Source of the DNA: an uncultured Eubacteriales bacterium
GTDB taxonomy: Bacteria > Bacillota > Clostridia > Monoglobales > Monoglobaceae
Assembly: GCA_900550775.1 (NCBI GenBank)
Contig: URTH01000118.1
Span: 1-5,860 of the forward strand
Length of the DNA: 5,860 bases
Direction of reading: 5' to 3'
A program made the position numbers and the translations under genes. Positions within the stretch are counted from its first letter, which is position 1. Each line of letters begins with the position of its first letter. The notes beneath the pieces are model-generated. The model did no database searches, was not told the DNA's origin, and saw only the letters and a program-made list of their open reading frames with translations. Below, in pieces: positions 5,288-5,860 of this stretch.

Positions 5288-5860
5288 GCCTCTACCTCCC
5301 CGGACAGGCAGTCCCGATAAACGCCCAGCGGATATTCCGGCATCATATGATCCCGCAGCCACTGCATGGCCTCTGCCGGATTCATGCCCCAGTTGGTCGG
5401 ACAGGTTGACAACACCTCAACCATCGAAAATCCCTTGCGGTCTAACTGACACTGAAACGATTTTTTGATCGCCGCCTTGGTTTTTTTAATATTTGCCACG
5501 CTGTCCACGGCGGTTCGCTCGATATAGGCGGCGCCTTTCAGCGTCGCAAGCATCTCTGACATTTTGATCGGATAACCCTGGTTTTCCACCTTTCGGCCGT
5601 ACGGCGTGGTCTGGGTAATCTGCCCCACCAGAGAAGTCGGCGCCATCTGGCCGCCGGTCATCCCGTAGATCGCGTTATTGGCAAAGATAATCGAAATATT
5701 CTCGCCTCTCGCCGCGGCGTGTACCGTCTCGGCGGTGCCTATTGCCGCAAGGTCACCGTCTCCCTGATACGTAAACACCAGCCGATCGGGAAGCACGCGC
5801 TTAATCCCGGTCGCAACCGCCGGAGCACACCCATGCGCCGCCTCCTGCATATCACATTCA
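5284..5860 (-). CDS. 2-oxoacid:ferredoxin oxidoreductase, TPP-binding beta subunit (partial, 5' end outside window)
   Basis: The catalytic thiamine-pyrophosphate subunit, with 191 residues visible. The frame stays open to the right edge (NCDMQEAAHG...), so the Met at 5850 is internal, not the start. The TPP/Mg motif is clear: GDGD at visible residues 33-36 and NN at 61-62 in ANNAIYGMTGGQ. The C-terminal FSMVEVLSTCPTNWGMNP block is also typical. Related clostridial subunits are about 250 aa, so roughly 60 N-terminal residues, which usually include iron-sulfur cysteines, are missing from the window. The wording of the motifs is closest to clostridial VorB-type operons (2-oxoisovalerate or mixed 2-oxoacids), where the order is ferredoxin, alpha, beta, gamma; alpha would therefore lie just upstream. 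One oddity is AHGCAPAVATG, where most relatives I recall have AHGRAPAVATG. The gene overlaps the gamma subunit by 4 bases. Confidence 0.94.
   Translation of the reverse strand, partial: ECDMQEAAHGCAPAVATGIKRVLPDRLVFTYQGDGDLAAIGTAETVHAAARGENISIIFANNAIYGMTGGQMAPTSLVGQITQTTPYGRKVENQGYPIKMSEMLATLKGAAYIERTAVDSVANIKKTKAAIKKSFQCQLDRKGFSMVEVLSTCPTNWGMNPAEAMQWLRDHMMPEYPLGVYRDCLSGEVEA
5295..5300 (-). promoter_or_regulatory. Ribosome binding site of the gamma subunit, inside the beta-subunit coding end
   Basis: GGGAGG on the minus strand lies 7 bases before the ATG at 5287. It sits within the last codons of the beta subunit and decides the gamma start against the longer reading frame to 5362. Confidence 0.8.

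Noticed and set aside
5288..5362. Extended N terminus for the gamma subunit (start at 5362, 204 aa)
   Set aside because: The extra 25 residues read out of frame through the conserved end of the beta subunit. The family N terminus begins at MKKIVFAG, and the ribosome binding site at 5295-5300 serves the start at 5287.
5284..5850. Met at 5850 as the true start of the beta subunit
   Set aside because: The frame remains open to the window edge with family-like residues (NCD before MQEAAHG), and the protein would be about 60 residues too short.

Overview
The window looks like chromosome from an anaerobic Firmicute of class Clostridia, probably a gut or rumen Oscillospiraceae/Ruminococcaceae-type bacterium. 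This is inferred from three things: a ferredoxin-dependent 2-oxoacid oxidoreductase operon of the clostridial Vor/Kor layout, a surface protein that joins a Cthe_2159-type carbohydrate-binding beta-helix to three S-layer homology (SLH) motifs, and strong purine-rich Shine-Dalgarno sites. No species can be named. I see no mobile element, CRISPR array, rRNA, tRNA or phage gene.

Left part (1-2750): two divergent genes share a 153-bp intergenic region. On the minus strand is the N-terminal receiver domain of a response regulator, cut by the window edge. On the plus strand is a 757-aa secreted SLH protein. The intergenic region has a likely promoter for each gene. Between them lies a striking symmetric array of four TCTGAA/TTCAGA half-sites with 11-bp spacing within each pair. 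Such spacing is typical of operators bound by OmpR/PhoB-type response regulators. The simplest reading is that the response regulator controls the surface protein, and perhaps itself, through this array.

Middle (2751-2798): a perfect 10-bp hairpin flanked by T-runs on both strands serves as a shared terminator between the convergent transcription units.

Right part (2799-5860, all minus strand): an operon read from right to left. It holds the TPP-binding beta subunit (5' end outside the window) and the gamma subunit of a 2-oxoacid:ferredoxin oxidoreductase, with a 4-base ATGA overlap. An ABC-F ATPase follows 23 bases later. The alpha subunit and a small ferredoxin-like subunit would be expected upstream, beyond base 5860. 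The oxidoreductase would oxidise branched-chain or other 2-oxoacids to acyl-CoA and reduce ferredoxin. The ABC-F protein would act on ribosomes, so its place in this operon is probably co-expression rather than a shared pathway.

Most of the window is ordinary. The items worth a second look are the operator array, the architecture of the SLH/beta-helix protein with its low-complexity insertion, a Walker B Asp-to-Ala change in the second ABC-F nucleotide-binding domain, and an Arg-to-Cys change at a usually conserved site of the beta subunit.
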